Shown here: in pieces, positions 60,776 through 64,000 of the stretch
Position numbering within the stretch: the first letter of the stretch is position 1
Layout: every line of letters begins with the position of its first letter
From: Protula sp. h YS-2021
Taxonomy: Eukaryota; Annelida; Polychaeta; Sabellida; Serpulidae
Reading direction: 5' to 3'
Assembly: GCA_949752745.1 (NCBI GenBank)
Contig: OX457027.1
Span: forward strand, 18,370,603-18,434,602
DNA length: 64,000 nucleotides
The notes under the pieces: generated by a model
The model's input: only the letters and a program-made list of their open reading frames with translations
What the model was told of the DNA's origin: nothing
Database searches by the model: none
Program-made: the position numbers and the translations under genes

Positions 60776-62985
60776 TAATAGTGTGTCAGCCACGGCGTTT
60801 TCTTCTTGTCAAAACGCAAACGCAAACATAATCACATGTGTTTGGTCATATCAGCATTCACTGGTCGATCCTGCTCCTTGAAATAATTGTGTATACAGGT
60901 CCAACAGTACATGTCAACATTACGCATGTGTGGATACAATGTCGATATGTTGTTCGATATATTGTTCGACTACCCAGTCTACCAGAGATACACAAGATCT
61001 GTTTCAAATTTTTCTTAGAAACAAATCTTTGTATGTATTTATCGGTCTATATTCGGTTGGTTTGCCAAATCAATTATTTAACTAACTCCTTGCCATTTCG
61101 TCTTTTGAAGCCCAATTTTTCAAGGAAATTCCCTTGTTCATGCACGCTGGAATTGGTGTTATCGCTTTTCTGGGACTTTGTCCTTGGACAAACTTGTACA
61201 ATGTGCCTACCACTTTTTGGGCAACCGTGCAAGCTTATTCATATATTTACTAGATCCCGGCTGGTCACAATGTCCCTGGACATTCTTGTTTAAAATTACC
61301 AGAATTATCAAGGCCTTAATTTCCATTTTAACTCCTGTGAAATCATATGGTTTTAAAATTTCAGGCGGGTAAAAATTGCCACTTCTAGGACTGCTTTCAA
61401 AATGTGATATGAATATTGATCGGCAGTCTTCTCGTAAAAAAATACGTTCTTGGTGATCCACAAAAATCTTGCAAAGTTTTTGGGAAATATTTTTCGAAAC
61501 ACTTCTCCAAAAGTCTGAACGAATTGCTTTTAAATTTTGCATGAATGTTTCCCAAGTTTTTGTTTATTGAAAATTTTCTTGTTTGATGTGCGCCCCAAAA
61601 AATAGACAATATGGTGGTATTTTATTTTATTTTACTTTGTTTATTTACTATTTTACGGAGATTTTCAAAATTGCGTCTCCTCCCAACTAATTTTGGACGG
61701 ATTGTCACGAAATTTTGTACGAATGTTCCCTGGATAAGTCACTCTCGAACAGTAAGAAGTAACTTCTTTCAGTTTTTCCTGCTTCTTGCCATAAAGTTTT
61801 TAATCCCAGTCACGGGAGAATAACAACAAAAAGAAAGCATTTTTGGACACAAAGCTTTATGTTGCTGTGAGAGCGTGCGGCGGAAAGTCTCGGGGCGATT
61901 TGATGTCTCCTGCTTGCTTACTTGTTTATCACGTACATGGGACTGCTTTTATCACACTAGCGTGCTACAGCGGCCCTCAATTTTTCACTTCACTCATATT
62001 TTAATTATAAAGCATCTTACCCTTAATGGCCTGCTTGGCTTTTATGACTTTCGTAGTGGCTCAAAGATAAAATCTTTAGTAAAACCTTCCGTTAAGCCAG
62101 AATGCTCCGTTAATGGCCACCCGGGACTGAAGTGAAATGCGCGTACATATCCCGTGTATGCCCGTGCGCATAGCAAACCTTTAATGTGCTTCGGAAGCAA
62201 TTTTTTTCCTGTGTTTCATGAACTTTTGATTGTCCTGTATTCCCTACAAATTGAATTTCCTATTCCTAATTTTTAACCCAGATTCTCAAGTAGCAAGGGC
62301 TTAAGTGGTGGTTAAATGTACGTGCGTACGTTTGTAGGTGCGTAGGTACATATGTGCGTTTGTACGTATGTGCGTAGGTACGTATGTGCGTATGCACCTA
62401 CGTGTGTAGGTACGTATGCATGTTTGCAGATACGCTTTTAAGTTGTAAAATCATGTCTCCTCCTAAGTTTTTAGCTTGAATGTCGTGGAAATTTTAGTTG
62501 AGGTTACCCATCAGTGCCTACGTAGCTATTACTTTTTGGGCGATTCGCCAAAAATTGGTTAAAGTATTTACCAAAAACTTATTTCCTAGGATTTTAGTGT
62601 AAACGTCTTAAAATCCTAATTGGATTTAGGAGACCTAAGTGTTCACCTGGCTGTCACCTTTTTTGGCGATTTGTCAAATGTTGGGGCAATGTTAACGAAA
62701 TACCATTTTTATTAAAATCTTGACTGACGCTAGGGATGTAGCTTTACCGTCTTGAAATTTTGGTTAACGGTTATAATTAAATGCCATTAACCCTAATATA
62801 GTATTCTCGAGCTGGGACATTATCCATGGACAATCTTGTTTACTTTTTCAAAAAGAAAAATATCACAGAATAGGAAAAAATAGAGGAGGTGTACTTTAAA
62901 AACGTTACCTGAATGGATTTTTGGTCATAATCTCATTGCTGATCCATCAAAATAATAAGCCTCTCGATCATCAATGATTGCCAAT
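60776..62985. other. DDX1 intron with Helentron-like pieces
   Basis: TCACAATGTCCCTGGACATTCTTGTT-type boundaries occur at about 61264-61290 and 62812-62841 (also near 21870 and 23033). Between them are diverged units of the ~150-bp family (61430-61760 and 62440-62760). A GTACGTATGTGCGTAG microsatellite-like tract is at 62317-62432. No exon recognised. Confidence 0.5.
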
Positions 62986-62994
62986 CGGGCGGAC

Positions 62995-64000
62995 AGAGTT
63001 ATGGGGTATGGTGGAGTTATCGGATATGACAGAGTTATCGGATTTGGTAGAGTTATCGGATATGGCAGTGTTATCGGATGTGGTAGAGTTATCGGATATG
63101 GCAGAGTTATCGGATTTGGTAGAGTTATCGGATGTGGTAGAGTTATCGGATGTGGTAGAGTTATCGGATGTGGTGGAGTTATCGGATATGACAGAGTTAT
63201 CAGATTTGGTAGAGTTATCGGATGTGGCAGTGTTATCGGATGTGGTAGAGTTATCGGATATGGCAGAGTTATCGGATGTGGTAGAGTTATCGGATGTAGC
63301 AGAGTTATCGGATGTGGTAGAGTTATCAGATATGGCAGAGTTATCGGATTTGGTAGAGTTATCGGATATGACAGTTATCGGATTTGGTAGAGTTATCGGA
63401 TATGAGAGAGTTATCGGATTTGGTAGAGTTATCGGATATGACAGTTATCGGATTTGGTAGAGTTATCGGATATGGCAGTGTTATCGGATGTGGTAGAGTT
63501 ATCGGATATGGCAGAGTTATCGGATGTGTTAGAGTTATCGGATGTGGCAGAGTTATCGGATGTGGTAGAGTTATCAGATATGACAGAGTTATCGGATTTG
63601 GTAGAGTTATCAGATATGACAGTTATCGGATTTGGTAGAGTTATCGGATATGACAGAGTTATCGGATTTGGTAGAGTTATCGGATATGACAGTTATCGGA
63701 TTTGGTAGAGTTATCGGATATGGCAGTGTTGTCGGATGTGTTAGAGTTATCGGATGTGGCAGAGTTATCGGATGTGGTAGAGTTATCAGATATGACAGAG
63801 TTATCGGATTTGGTAGAGTTATCAGATATGACAGTTATCGGATTTGGTAGAGTTATCGGATATGACAGAGTTATCGGATTTGGTAGAGTTATCGGATATG
63901 ACAGTTATCTGATTTGGTAGAGTTATCGGATATGACAGTTATCTGATTTGGTAGAGTTATCGGATATGACAGTTATCTGATTTGGTAGAGTTATCGGATA
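62995..64000. repeat. 18-bp minisatellite, runs off the window
   Basis: At least 55 units of GAGTTATCGGATATGGCA / GAGTTATCGGATTTGGTA, with occasional 16-bp units (ACAGTTATCGGATTTG). Towards the right the units form larger recurring blocks of about 250 bp (compare 63370-63630 with 63615-63850). The array continues past 64000. Confidence 0.95.

Noticed and set aside
62974..63920. Overlapping Val/Ile/Gly- and Glu/Leu/Ser-rich frames
   Set aside because: Translation of the 18-bp satellite, open in several frames.
57359..64000. Next DDX1 exon
   Set aside because: Searched by eye for the expected Val-Pro-Val-Asn-like continuation with AG/GT borders; none found, so the intron probably exceeds 6.6 kb.

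Overview
This is a eukaryotic, animal nuclear window, most likely from a mollusc or another marine lophotrochozoan. The clade is inferred from the repeat landscape and is not certain. Genes are split by GT-AG introns. There is one host gene, spread over more than 31 kb on the + strand, plus one large LTR retrotransposon and a dense set of DNA transposons and minisatellites.

Layout. Positions 1-10365 hold the 3' part of a Ty3/Gypsy LTR retrotransposon: truncated gag, broken protease, a pol frame with a stop at the integrase catalytic Glu, a 5.2 kb post-pol segment with a zinc-finger ORF and two tandem arrays, and a 3' LTR at 10023-10365. From 10366 to 16298 come tandem arrays, G-rich tracts and tRNA-derived SINE-like heads. 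Positions 16299-20652 are a three-level nest: a CAGTGTTGCCAC-TIR element carrying a broken OTU-protease reading frame, split by a Mutator-like TIR element (18540-20278), itself split by a small hAT-like MITE (19111-19396). From 20980 to 24650 lies a mosaic of direct and inverted copies of one repeat family, and 24961-25963 is another TIR element.

The host gene is DDX1, the DEAD-box RNA helicase with an inserted SPRY domain. Twelve coding exons lie in the window (26164-26215, 26672-26735, 27125-27154, 27821-27992, 28329-28418, 28856-29016, 31362-31511, 32137-32251, 32955-33157, 33669-33767, 45368-45508, 57284-57358). Together they give a continuous frame of about 451 codons, covering the N-terminus, motif I, the SPRY domain, and motifs Ia, Ib, II (DEAD) and III. 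The first few codons and the C-terminal RecA domain are not in the window.

Introns 33768-45367 and 45509-57283, and the intron after 57358, are repeat reservoirs. They hold minisatellites of 16, 22, 14, 22, about 33, 51 and 18 bp period, Helentron-like elements with internal tandem repeats, and TIR elements whose terminal arms are themselves built of short C-rich tandem repeats. That last class recurs at 18540, 24961, 48103, 50438, 50737 and 51493. Where target duplications can be read they are 9-10 bp. It is the most coherent unusual system in the window, together with a tandem amplification of the 5' splice site of the DDX1 exon ending at 45508.
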